DNA from: an uncultured Veillonella sp. | GTDB lineage: Bacteria > Bacillota > Negativicutes > Veillonellales > Veillonellaceae | NCBI GenBank assembly: GCA_915066865.1 | Contig: CAJZEE010000018.1 | Location: 1-27,540, forward strand | Direction: 5' to 3' | Length of the DNA stretch: 27,540 bases | Shown here: positions 16,102 through 23,717 of the stretch, one piece after another | How the letters are laid out: every line of letters begins with the position of its first letter | Numbering within the stretch: the first letter of the stretch is position 1 | Made by a program: the position numbers and the translations under genes | The notes under the pieces: model-generated | Told to the model about the DNA's origin: nothing | What the model saw: the letters and a program-made list of their open reading frames with translations, nothing else | Databases searched by the model: none

Positions 16102-16145
16102 ATCGAAAAATATCGAAAAAGAACTTGCTAAAACTATATCGAAAA
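16102..16145 (+). repeat. Three ATCGAAAA repeats around the superoxide reductase promoter
   Basis: ATCGAAAA occurs at 16102-16109, 16112-16119 and 16138-16145. The first two are 10 bp apart, one helical turn, and lie just upstream of the -35. The third lies in the spacer directly before the -10. The position suggests binding sites for a regulator, or an upstream element for RNA polymerase. Confidence 0.5.
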
Positions 16146-16153
16146 TGTATAAT
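16125..16153 (+). promoter_or_regulatory. Promoter of the superoxide reductase gene
   Basis: TTGCTA (16125-16130), 17-base spacer, perfect TATAAT (16148-16153). The transcript would have a leader of roughly 65 bases. A TTGACA at 16185-16190 is also present but has no -10 at proper distance. Confidence 0.7.
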
Positions 16154-16226
16154 ATAGTCATAAGCACAGAGGTGCTCAATATTCTTGACATTAAGTATGT
16201 ATATAAGACTAACCAGGAGGTTAACT

Positions 16227-16616
16227 ATGGCTGTACATGATTACATTAAATCTGGCGATTTCGCTACTGAAAAACACGTTCCTGTTATCGAAACAGTTGA
16301 CACTGTAAAAGCAGGTGAAACATTCCACGTTACTTTATCCGTAGGTAAAGACATTGCACATCCAAACACTGTAGAACATCACATTGATTGGATTAAATTG
16401 TACTTCGTAGCTGAAGGCACTCAATTACCATTCGAAGTTGGCGCTATCGAGTTCAACGTTCATGGTGACGGTGCAACTGCAAATGAAGGTCCTGTAGTAG
16501 CAGTTTCTGAAGGTACTTTAGCAGTAGCTTTGAAAAAATCCGGTAAATTGATCGCTGTTTCCTACTGCAATATTCATGGCTTGTGGGAATCCGAAAAAGA
16601 TATCGTAGTTGCTTAA
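16227..16616 (+). CDS. Superoxide reductase, neelaredoxin (class II) type
   Basis: 129 residues. Reduces superoxide to hydrogen peroxide at a mononuclear iron centre, the usual superoxide defence of anaerobes. Seen: the EKHVP motif with E15, K16 and H17, the HPNTVEHHIDW block with H45 and H51, and the C-terminal SYCNIHGLW with C114 and H117, together the full Fe(His)4Cys ligand set plus the conserved Glu-Lys pair. The N-terminal rubredoxin-like iron domain of desulfoferrodoxin is absent, so this is the one-iron form. I use ATG 16227 behind CCAGGAGG; an upstream TTG at 16185 would add a non-conserved leader. Single-gene unit with its own promoter and terminator. Electron donor not encoded adjacent; the thioredoxin at 23112 and rubredoxins elsewhere are options. 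Confidence 0.93.
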   Translation: MAVHDYIKSGDFATEKHVPVIETVDTVKAGETFHVTLSVGKDIAHPNTVEHHIDWIKLYFVAEGTQLPFEVGAIEFNVHGDGATANEGPVVAVSEGTLAVALKKSGKLIAVSYCNIHGLWESEKDIVVA

Positions 16617-16634
16617 TTAACTAAAACAACTAAT

Positions 16635-16662
16635 AAAGACCAGCCCGAGGGCTGGTCTTTTT
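16635..16662 (+). terminator. Terminator of the superoxide reductase gene
   Basis: AAAGACCAGCC and GGCTGGTCTTT form an 11-bp stem around the loop CGAG, ending in T5. Confidence 0.93.
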
Positions 16663-16935
16663 GTATATCTATGTGTTTACATAGCTTAATAATGAGGTAA
16701 AGTTAAACTTCCAATAGTAGATATTTAATGGCATTATAGCTAATACATGTTAGGATTATTTAATGCATATTCATAATATTATAAACATATTATTTGATTT
16801 TTAGTGTCCGCATAAAAAGGAGTTTTGTATCACTCCAGTGGATTAATTGCTGTACATCCCTTTACAGTGCTATTTGTTTGTGGTAAAGTATATGCATATT
16901 GATATTTAGTAAACATAGTTAAATGAGGGATTATT
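16663..16935 (+). other. Leader and promoter region of the aspartate kinase gene
   Basis: 273 bases without a gene. A possible promoter is TTTACA (16861-16866), 17 bases, TAAAGT (16884-16889), a four-of-six match at -10. Just upstream are two small inverted repeats: GGAGT/ACTCC (16819-16823 and 16832-16836) and CTGTA/TACAG (16850-16854 and 16863-16867), the second overlapping the -35. I looked for a lysine riboswitch and do not recognise one. The rest is AT-rich without visible structure. Confidence 0.4.
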
Positions 16936-18165
16936 GTGGCCTTAATCGTTAAAAAATTTGGTGGTAGTTCCGTAGCTACACCAGAAAAAATATTTAATAT
17001 TGTTGATCGCGTTCTTCGTGAGAAGCAAGCTGACGATAAAATCGTTCTTGTTGTATCCGCTATGGGTGATACAACTGATGACTTGGTGGCCTTAGCTAAA
17101 CAAGTTACATCCAAGCCGTATGGTCGTGAAATGGATCGTTTGTTATCTACAGGTGAACAAGTAACAATTGCATTGATGGCAATGGCTTTTAACGAACGTG
17201 GTCAGGAATCTGTATCCTTAACAGGTGATCAAGCAGGTATTACAAGTAGTGATACGTTTAATAAAGGTCGCATTTTGGGCGTTGATCCTAATCGTGTGTT
17301 TGAAGCTTTGGATGAAGGTAAAATAGTAGTAGTTGCTGGTTTCCAAGGTATAACTGAATATGGTGATATGGTGACATTAGGCCGTGGTGGCTCTGATACA
17401 ACAGCTGTTGCATTGGCAGGTGCTATGAAAGCGGATGTATGTGAGATTTTTACGGATGTAGACGGCGTATATTCTACCGATCCTCGCGTGGCGAAGGAAG
17501 CTTTCAAATTAGAAGAAGTAACGTATGGTGAAATGCTTGAGATGGCACGCCTTGGTGCAGGTGTAATGCAACCGCGTGCCGTAGAAATGGGTTTCCGTTA
17601 TGGTGTACCTATTCATGTACGTTCTACATTTAGTGATAAACCAGGTACTATTATTCGGGAGGATTATACTGTGGAAGCAAATAAACACGTAATTACTGGC
17701 GTAGCTGATGATACAAATACAGCAAAAGTAGCCCTTGTAGGCGTTGAAAATAAACCAGGCGTTGCAGCGACTGTATTTAAAGCATTAGCTGCTAGAAACG
17801 TTGACGTAGATATGATTGTTCAATCTATCCGTTCCGTGGGAGAACCAAAAACTGATCTTATCTTTACAGTAGCTATGGATGATGTGGTACTAGCTCGAGA
17901 AGTATTAGAAGAATTACAAAAAGCAGTAGATATTGAAGCTGTTAATATCGATGAAAAAATGGCGAAAGTTTCCATTATTGGTGCAGGTATGTTAGGACAA
18001 CCTGGTGTAGCTGCGCAAATGTTTGATATCTTGAGCCAAGAAGGTATCAATATTGAAATTATTTCTACTTCTGAAATTAGTATTTCTTGTCTTGTTGCTG
18101 AAGATCGCGTAAAAGATGCCGTTCGTGTAATTCATAATGGCTTATTGTTAGATCAACGAGGTTAA
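16936..18165 (+). CDS. lysC: Aspartate kinase (lysine/threonine/DAP pathway)
   Basis: 409 residues, the length of Bacillus subtilis aspartokinase II. Phosphorylates aspartate, the first step to diaminopimelate, lysine, threonine and methionine. Seen: KFGGSS (7-12), the FTDVDGVYSTDPR nucleotide-binding segment, and TLGRGGSDTTAVAL for aspartate binding. The C-terminal third holds two ACT domains (about 265-335 and 343-409), for feedback inhibition; the segment VENKPGVAATVFKALAARNVDVDMI is the first. Start is GTG 16936 after GAGGGA. The gene also contains an ideal internal start (see 17657), so it probably makes alpha and beta chains. Seven bases separate it from the small gene downstream. Diaminopimelate supply links it to MurE further on. 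Confidence 0.95.
   Translation: MALIVKKFGGSSVATPEKIFNIVDRVLREKQADDKIVLVVSAMGDTTDDLVALAKQVTSKPYGREMDRLLSTGEQVTIALMAMAFNERGQESVSLTGDQAGITSSDTFNKGRILGVDPNRVFEALDEGKIVVVAGFQGITEYGDMVTLGRGGSDTTAVALAGAMKADVCEIFTDVDGVYSTDPRVAKEAFKLEEVTYGEMLEMARLGAGVMQPRAVEMGFRYGVPIHVRSTFSDKPGTIIREDYTVEANKHVITGVADDTNTAKVALVGVENKPGVAATVFKALAARNVDVDMIVQSIRSVGEPKTDLIFTVAMDDVVLAREVLEELQKAVDIEAVNIDEKMAKVSIIGAGMLGQPGVAAQMFDILSQEGINIEIISTSEISISCLVAEDRVKDAVRVIHNGLLLDQRG
17657..17673 (+). promoter_or_regulatory. Internal ribosome binding site and GTG start for a lysC beta chain
   Basis: GGGAGG (17657-17662), eight bases, then GTG (17671-17673) in the lysC frame at codon 246. Starting here would give a 164-residue protein containing just the two ACT domains. 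B. subtilis aspartokinase II is known to be an alpha2-beta2 enzyme whose beta chain starts in frame inside the alpha gene near codon 247, so both position and signal agree. Confidence 0.75.
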
Positions 18166-18172
18166 TTACTTC

Positions 18173-18490
18173 ATGGATAGTCTACGTAGTTTTATGGATG
18201 AAATGCTCAATGACCAAGGTCGTAAGGAAGGTTTCATTAGTGATCTACTAGGAAATCTAAAAAATCAGCCTATTCCAACATTGGAACAAGCTCAAACTGG
18301 TTATACAACAATGAGTAATTTACATGGTATCTTCTATGATTACGATAAGTCTGAGGTTACTATTACTTACAAGGTTGTACCAGATATGTATCAACCATAT
18401 ACATTGAGCTTTATACAATTTGAAGCCGTGTTAGAAGGCTTATTAACCTTACGTCGCAATCAAAAGTGGCAGATGCAACATAATAAATAA
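18173..18490 (+). CDS. Small protein of unknown function
   Basis: 105 residues, not recognised. The start at 18173 follows GAGG (18159-18162) and lies seven bases after the lysC stop, so it is likely translated from the same mRNA; a terminator follows directly. The N-terminal 45 residues are polar and look helical (MDEMLNDQGRKEGFISDLLGNLKNQ). The middle is strand-like with alternating residues (IFYDYDKSEVTITYKVV), and the end is a short amphipathic helix (FEAVLEGLLTLRRNQKW). No signal peptide, membrane segment, cysteine pairs or known motif. Base composition and codon use match the neighbours, so it is probably a real lineage-specific gene. Co-transcription with lysC may only be positional. 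Confidence 0.7.
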   Translation: MDSLRSFMDEMLNDQGRKEGFISDLLGNLKNQPIPTLEQAQTGYTTMSNLHGIFYDYDKSEVTITYKVVPDMYQPYTLSFIQFEAVLEGLLTLRRNQKWQMQHNK

Positions 18491-18494
18491 TATG

Positions 18495-18526
18495 AACCCC
18501 ATGGGTATACTTGCCTATGGGGTTTT
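18495..18526 (+). terminator. Terminator of the lysC unit
   Basis: AACCCCAT (18495-18502) and ATGGGGTT (18517-18524) pair, extended inward by GGG/CC(T) with wobble pairs, and followed by T4. Confidence 0.85.
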
Positions 18527-18630
18527 GTAATTCGATAATTATTCTTAACATCTATATATAGAGTCATCGATATGATATAATAAATTATTCAGAGAGAAAT
18601 CATTATATTAGTATAGAAAGAAGGGACAGC

Positions 18631-21540
18631 ATGGAAATAAATAAGGTTTATTCTGGCTTTCGCCTTGACCGCATTGAGCGCATTGATGAGATCAATGGTA
18701 CCGCTTATGAAATGAAACACGAAAAGTCTGGTGCACGTTTAATTTATATTGATTCACCAGATTCTAATAAAGTATTCAATATTGCTTTTAGAACAACGCC
18801 ACATAATAGTACTGGTGTAGCACATATTATGGAACATTCCGTTTTATGTGGTTCTCGTAAATTTCCTTTAAAAGAGCCATTTGTTGAGCTTGTTAAGGGG
18901 TCTTTAAACACGTTCTTAAACGCTATGACATATCCTGATAAAACGATGTATCCAGTAGCCAGCAAAAACGATAAAGACTTCCACAATTTGATGGACGTAT
19001 ATCTTGATGCTGTATTGTATCCACGCGTTCGCGATGATGCAGAAATCGTGATGCAAGAAGGTTGGCATTATGAACTAGATAATTCGGAAGATGAACTTAC
19101 CTATAAAGGTGTTGTATTCAATGAGATGAAGGGGGTTTATTCCTCTCCGGATTCCGTTCTAGAACGCCAAATGATGCGTGAACTTTTCCCAGATACCACT
19201 TATGGTGTTGATTCTGGTGGAGATCCTGACCATATTACGGACTTAACTTATGAAGAGTTCCAAGAGTTCTATCGAGTTCATTATCATCCGTCCAATAGTT
19301 ATATTTTTCTTTATGGTGATATGAATATTGAAGAGCAATTGGCATTCTTGAATGATGAGTACTTAAGTCATTTCGATGCTATTGAGGTTAATACAGAGGT
19401 TGGCTTACAAGCTCCATTTACGGAAGGTAAGGTGGTGAGCTATCCATACAACGTAGGTTCTGAAGAACCTACAGATAACCGTACTTTACATTCTTTTGCC
19501 TATGTTTTACCTGATGTAACACCTGAGCATAGCTTGGCTTTTGAGGTATTAACACATGCATTGTTGACATCTCCTGCGGCTCCTCTTAAACAGGCTTTGG
19601 TGAAAGCAGGTATCGGTTCTGATGTGAGTGGTTATTATCTTGATAGCATTCGTCAACCTTTGTGGACCGTGCAAGCAACTGGTTCTAATCTCGATAAACA
19701 AGCTGACTTGCAGCGTATTGTGGAATCTACATTGCAAGAACTTTGTGATAACGGTTTAGATAAAGAATTATTAGAAGCTTCTTTGAATAGTATTGAGTTT
19801 GCTCTTCGTGAAAGCGACTTTGGTGGTCGCCCAATCGGTTTAGCTTATGTTATCCGTATGATGGATAATTGGCTATATGACAATGACCCACTTGAGTTAT
19901 TACACTACGAAGAAGCATTAGTGAATATTCGCAAGGGCTTATCCGGTACGTACTTTGAAGATTTAATTCGTCAATCTATCTTAAATAACAATCATAAAGT
20001 GCTTGTTTCTATTTATCCTGAACGTGGTCTTCAAGAGCGCAAGGACGCAGAGGTTAAAGAGCATTTAACTGCTGTAAAAGCTAAGATGTCTCCAGAAGAA
20101 ATCGAAGCAATTGTAGAGCAAACAAAACGACTTAAACTTCGTCAAGAAGCTCCAGATAGTGATGAAGCGTTAGCGTCGATTCCATTGCTTGAATTATCTG
20201 ATTTAAATCCTAATATTGAAGCAGTAGAACGTCGTGAAAGCAAAATTGGCAATACTACAGTACATTTTGTACCTACTTTCACAAAAGGTATCAATTATGT
20301 AGGGCTCTACTTTGACTTAAGCTGTCTTACAGAAGATGAGTTATTCTATGCCGACATTTTAAGTGATATTCTCGGCCGTATTGACACATCTGAACGTGGC
20401 TACGAAGCTTTGGCTAAAGATATCAATATGAACCTTGGTGGTTTAAGCTCAGATATTACGGCTATTAGTAAAGATGGTAAGCGTGATGAATTTACGCCTC
20501 TCATGATTGTTCGCGCTAAAGCCTTGCATTCTAAATTACCTGACTTATGTCGCTTGATTAACGAAGTAGTACAAAAAGCAGATTATAGTAACGATAGACG
20601 CTTGACTGAACTTGTTCAAGAAAGCAAAGCTATTTGGGATAATGAAGCGTTTCGTCGTGGTAATTCCATCGTAAGTCAACGTGTTATGGCACAAGTATCT
20701 GCAGTTGGTAAATTTAGAGATAATGGTAACTTTGGTTATTATCAAAAGATTAGCGAATTGGCTTCTAATCCTGCGGCATTACCATTATTGCCAGAAAAAT
20801 TAGCTGATGTGGCTCGTAAGATTTTCCGTGCTAACAATGTAGATATCATGTTCGTTGGTGAAGAAGGTGAATTAGAAGCCTTTGAAAATCTCATGAAACC
20901 ATTGATTGAAACTTGGGATACTACTGACTTAAGTAATGATACATTAAAGATTATACGTTTGTCTGGTAATGATGGTATCGTTACAGCTGGTAAGGTTCAA
21001 TATGTAGCTCAAGGTGGTAATTTTATAGACCATGGGTATAAACACGTAGGCCCAATGAGTGTATTGGAAACGATTTTACGTTATGAATATCTTTGGATTC
21101 GCATTCGTGTACAAGGCGGTGCTTACGGTGCCTTTGCAAACTTCTATGACGATGGTAATATGATTTTCTGTAGCTATCGCGATCCAAACTTGGTAGAAAC
21201 ATTAAATGTATATAAAGAATTACCTCAATACCTTCGTGAGTTCACATTGACTGATCGTGAGATGCGTAAATATATTATCGGTACTATGAGTTCTTTAGAT
21301 TTACCAATGACTCCTGCATTGCGTGGCCCACGTGCGATGGGCATGTATTTTAGCGGTACTAAACTAGAGGATAAGGTAGAGTTTCGTAAACAAGTTATCG
21401 CTTGTAAACCAGAGGATATCGTTGCTTTAGCAGATGTGGTTGAACCTGTATTGAAGGACAATCATATTTGTACAATGGGGAACGAACAAAAAATTAAAGA
21501 CGCTGGTAAGGTATTCGATAACATTATTTCTCTAGGATAA
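18631..21540 (+). CDS. M16C zinc metalloprotease, presequence-protease type
   Basis: 969 residues, the size of single-chain M16C enzymes (PreP, Clostridial HypA-like). The inverted zinc motif is HIMEH, with H65, E68 and H69, and the third zinc ligand is probably E165 in FNEMKGVYS. Further family segments: CGSRKFPLKEPFVELVKGSLNTFLNAMTYPDKTMYP around 73-108 and GGAYGAF with RDPNLVETL near 830-860, which form the substrate-contacting C-terminal half. Such enzymes form a closed chamber of two halves and degrade short unfolded peptides. No signal peptide, so cytosolic peptide turnover is likely. RBS GAAGGGA precedes ATG 18631. A TATAAT at 18576-18581 may be the -10, but its -35 is poor. Single gene followed by a terminator. 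Confidence 0.93.
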   Translation: MEINKVYSGFRLDRIERIDEINGTAYEMKHEKSGARLIYIDSPDSNKVFNIAFRTTPHNSTGVAHIMEHSVLCGSRKFPLKEPFVELVKGSLNTFLNAMTYPDKTMYPVASKNDKDFHNLMDVYLDAVLYPRVRDDAEIVMQEGWHYELDNSEDELTYKGVVFNEMKGVYSSPDSVLERQMMRELFPDTTYGVDSGGDPDHITDLTYEEFQEFYRVHYHPSNSYIFLYGDMNIEEQLAFLNDEYLSHFDAIEVNTEVGLQAPFTEGKVVSYPYNVGSEEPTDNRTLHSFAYVLPDVTPEHSLAFEVLTHALLTSPAAPLKQALVKAGIGSDVSGYYLDSIRQPLWTVQATGSNLDKQADLQRIVESTLQELCDNGLDKELLEASLNSIEFALRESDFGGRPIGLAYVIRMMDNWLYDNDPLELLHYEEALVNIRKGLSGTYFEDLIRQSILNNNHKVLVSIYPERGLQERKDAEVKEHLTAVKAKMSPEEIEAIVEQTKRLKLRQEAPDSDEALASIPLLELSDLNPNIEAVERRESKIGNTTVHFVPTFTKGINYVGLYFDLSCLTEDELFYADILSDILGRIDTSERGYEALAKDINMNLGGLSSDITAISKDGKRDEFTPLMIVRAKALHSKLPDLCRLINEVVQKADYSNDRRLTELVQESKAIWDNEAFRRGNSIVSQRVMAQVSAVGKFRDNGNFGYYQKISELASNPAALPLLPEKLADVARKIFRANNVDIMFVGEEGELEAFENLMKPLIETWDTTDLSNDTLKIIRLSGNDGIVTAGKVQYVAQGGNFIDHGYKHVGPMSVLETILRYEYLWIRIRVQGGAYGAFANFYDDGNMIFCSYRDPNLVETLNVYKELPQYLREFTLTDREMRKYIIGTMSSLDLPMTPALRGPRAMGMYFSGTKLEDKVEFRKQVIACKPEDIVALADVVEPVLKDNHICTMGNEQKIKDAGKVFDNIISLG

Positions 21541-21558
21541 TCGTTTTATATTATTTAT

Positions 21559-21602
21559 AGTGGCATATTCTGTGTAAATTTACTGGATATGCCACTTGTT
21601 TT
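21559..21602 (+). terminator. Terminator of the M16C protease gene
   Basis: Perfect 10-bp inverted repeat AGTGGCATAT (21559-21568) and ATATGCCACT (21587-21596), 18-base loop, then TGTTTT. Confidence 0.75.
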
Positions 21603-21620
21603 GTACTGTAGGAGGGCATC

Positions 21621-22595
21621 ATGAAAGGTCGATTTGCTCCAAGCCCCACAGGATATATCCATCTCGGCAATGTGTGGATAGCCCTCTTATCTTATGTTTC
21701 TACGAAGCAACAAAATGGGCAGTATGTTGTGCGAATGGAGGATATAGATACCCAACGCTCTAAACGTGAGTTAGGGGAAGCTCTATTAGATGATTTAGAG
21801 TGGCTAGGATTTGAATGGGATGAAGGGCCTCGTGTTGGTGGACCAGAGTCAACGTATTGGCAACGTGAGCGACAAACATATTATAGAGACATATTAGAAC
21901 ATCTTGCATTAGAAAAACTAATTTATCCTTGCTTTTGTAATCGTACAAGGCTCCAGTCTATTGCTTCGGCGCCCCACGTTGGAGAAATAATTCATCGATA
22001 CGATGGACACTGTCGTCATCTAGAGGATAAATTGATAAAAGAGTTTATGACATCTAAGGAACCATCTTTGCGTTTAGCCGTTAATTCCTGTGATATAGAT
22101 TTTGTAGATCGCTGGCAAGGCTTTCAACATATTCATTTGGAAGGTGAATTAGATGATTATGTATTGCGTCGTGGTGACGGTATGTATGCCTATAATTTAG
22201 CTGTCGTACTGGATGATATTGCTATGGGGATAACGGAGGTCATTCGTGGAGACGATTTACTAGAGACTACGGGGCAGCAAATATATTTATATAAAACATT
22301 ACAATCTAGTTTTACATCTAAAAATATACAAATACCTTCTTATGGACATGCTCCATTATTAATTGATTCTGAAGGGCATAGATTATCTAAACGACAAAAA
22401 AGTATTACTATTCGTGAATTACGTGAAAGTCAATGGTCTCCTAATAGAATTTTAGGTGAACTAGCTATTGCTGGCGGCTTAGTTGAAGCTCATACATTTA
22501 GTCGTAGAGAAATTAGTTTATCTGAATTAATTGAGATTGATTTAAATTTACCTAGTCTTAGTCAGAAAACGATTGAGATACAAATTAAAGAATAG
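21621..22595 (+). CDS. gluQ: Glutamyl-Q tRNA(Asp) synthetase
   Basis: 324 residues: a glutamyl-tRNA synthetase catalytic core without an anticodon-binding domain, as in GluQ, which attaches glutamate to queuosine at position 34 of tRNA(Asp). Seen: RFAPSPTGYIHLGN with the HIGH-type motif HLGN (14-17); zinc ligands C104, C106, Y127 and C131, the spacing pattern known for GluQ; RGDDLLETTGQQIYL; and the KMSKS counterpart LSKRQ. RBS GGAGGG before ATG 21621, only 80 bases after the protease gene. No operon partner; dksA, its usual neighbour in Proteobacteria, is absent. A truncated GltX-like enzyme is the alternative, but the zinc-site pattern favours GluQ. Confidence 0.88.
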   Translation: MKGRFAPSPTGYIHLGNVWIALLSYVSTKQQNGQYVVRMEDIDTQRSKRELGEALLDDLEWLGFEWDEGPRVGGPESTYWQRERQTYYRDILEHLALEKLIYPCFCNRTRLQSIASAPHVGEIIHRYDGHCRHLEDKLIKEFMTSKEPSLRLAVNSCDIDFVDRWQGFQHIHLEGELDDYVLRRGDGMYAYNLAVVLDDIAMGITEVIRGDDLLETTGQQIYLYKTLQSSFTSKNIQIPSYGHAPLLIDSEGHRLSKRQKSITIRELRESQWSPNRILGELAIAGGLVEAHTFSRREISLSELIEIDLNLPSLSQKTIEIQIKE

Positions 22596-22678
22596 AGTAA
22601 TAGAATAGTATTGCTTTATGTTATAGGATGATTGCTAAAAGAGAATAATTCTTTAACTATATAATTCGATATAATATA

Positions 22679-22706
22679 TTGACAATATTCGATATTTATT
22701 TATAAT
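22679..22706 (+). promoter_or_regulatory. Consensus promoter of the CoA-binding/thioredoxin operon
   Basis: Perfect TTGACA (22679-22684), 16-base spacer, perfect TATAAT (22701-22706). TTCGATA occurs at 22665-22671, just upstream of the -35, and again at 22688-22694 inside the spacer, both as part of ATTCGATAT. The transcript would start around 22713, close to the RBS, giving a very short leader. Confidence 0.82.
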
Positions 22707-22727
22707 AGTATATAAGAGGTGGTCGAA

Positions 22728-23102
22728 ATGACAATTCAACAAGCTTTAGATCAAAAAGTATGGGCCGTTATTGGAGCTACCCATAAAACCGAAAAGTTCG
22801 GTTATAAGATTTATAAATGTCTTAAAGATCACGGATATGAAGTATATCCAGTTAATCCTAATATTGCAGAAATAGATGGAGACACCTGTTACTCTAGCCT
22901 TTCTGCACTTCCCGTTGTGCCTGCTGTGGTAGATTTTGTTGTGCCAGAAGCAGCGGGATTAGCTGCACTTTATGAATGCAAAGAACTTGGCATTTCTATT
23001 GTGTGGTTGCAACCAGGGGCGGATAAACCATCTGTTGTTGAAAAAGCACATGCTTTAGACCTGCATGTCATTCAAGATTGTGTATTAGTTCAATTACCGT
23101 AG
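22728..23102 (+). CDS. CoA-binding domain protein (YccU type)
   Basis: 124 residues forming a single Rossmann-like CoA-binding domain as in YccU and the N-terminus of succinyl-CoA synthetase alpha chains. Seen: VIGATHKTEKFGYKIYKCLKDHGYEVYPVNP (nucleotide-binding glycine and the sharp turn to the second strand), VDFVVPEAAG and IVWLQPGADKPSV. ATG 22728 is chosen because AGAGGTGG lies just before it; the in-frame GTG at 22719 overlaps that RBS. Members are thought to bind CoA or its thioesters, but no reaction is established. Nine bases upstream of the thioredoxin gene, under a strong promoter, so a thiol-related role is plausible but inferred only from the neighbour. Confidence 0.85.
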   Translation: MTIQQALDQKVWAVIGATHKTEKFGYKIYKCLKDHGYEVYPVNPNIAEIDGDTCYSSLSALPVVPAVVDFVVPEAAGLAALYECKELGISIVWLQPGADKPSVVEKAHALDLHVIQDCVLVQLP

Positions 23103-23111
23103 GAGGGTACA

Positions 23112-23432
23112 ATGAGCGAATTAAAAGACTTAAAAACTGCTGAATATCAAGATTTGGTAAACCAAGGTGGTGTTACTGTTGTTGACTTCTGGGCTCCATG
23201 GTGCGGTTATTGCGTACGTATGATGCCAATCATTGAAGAAATTGCAGGTGAGCTTGAAGGTAAAGCTAACTTTGTAAAAGTAAACGCTGATGAAGAACCA
23301 GAATTAGCACGTAATTTACAAGTTGAAGTATTGCCTACATTCGTTATCTTAAAAGATGGTGAAGTAGTAGACCGTAAAATTGGTTTCTTACCTAAAGGCG
23401 ATCTTCAAGCGGCTATCGAATCTAAATTCTAA
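23112..23432 (+). CDS. trxA: Thioredoxin with unusual CGYC active site
   Basis: 106 residues, a single thioredoxin fold with no signal peptide, so a cytosolic thiol-disulfide reductase. Seen: VVDFWAPWCGYC with redox cysteines C31 and C34, and the conserved cis-proline turn VLPTFVILKDG. Nearly all thioredoxins have CGPC; here the proline is tyrosine, as in the tyrosine of the glutaredoxin CPYC site but with glycine before it. This should change redox potential and partner choice. RBS AGGAGGG, nine-base gap from the CoA-binding gene, followed by a strong terminator. No thioredoxin reductase is encoded in this window. Confidence 0.94.
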   Translation: MSELKDLKTAEYQDLVNQGGVTVVDFWAPWCGYCVRMMPIIEEIAGELEGKANFVKVNADEEPELARNLQVEVLPTFVILKDGEVVDRKIGFLPKGDLQAAIESKF

Positions 23433-23461
23433 TACTATAATCAAAACTATATAAATAGAGG

Positions 23462-23505
23462 AAAACCTCATCAATGTATGTGTTGTACATTGATGAGGTT
23501 TTTTT
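23462..23505 (+). terminator. Terminator of the thioredoxin operon
   Basis: Perfect 17-bp inverted repeat: AAAACCTCATCAATGTA (23462-23478) and TACATTGATGAGGTTTT (23486-23502), seven-base loop, then a T run. Confidence 0.95.
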
Positions 23506-23572
23506 GTGCTTTTTTGAATATAGTCCTAAATATCTTTAACTTTTATGAGTTGCTAATCATAATACATCTAAA

Positions 23573-23628
23573 GTGGGGATTATGTCCATCTAAGGAGTGG
23601 TATTTCACCATTGTGGTGGAGAGTGGTT
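23573..23628 (+). promoter_or_regulatory. Distal cluster of GTGG repeats upstream of mraZ
   Basis: GTGG occurs at 23573, 23597, 23613 and 23623, all on the plus strand; the last two are 10 bp apart. A weak possible promoter, TTAACT-16-CATAAT (23536-23563), ends just before the first copy. It resembles the proximal cluster near the mraZ promoter and may be a second set of MraZ sites. The 23629-23717 stretch between the clusters shows nothing recognisable. Confidence 0.4.
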
Positions 23629-23717
23629 TAAATTGATTAGTTTTAAATATTTAATCGAACATATGTATTGTAGAAAAGCGGAGAAAAATAGAGATTAAAC
23701 AAGAAAAATATAAAAAA

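Noticed and set aside
16185..16207. TTGACA followed by TATAAG as a second superoxide reductase promoter
   Set aside because: The spacer is only 11 bases; the TTGCTA-17-TATAAT pair upstream is better.
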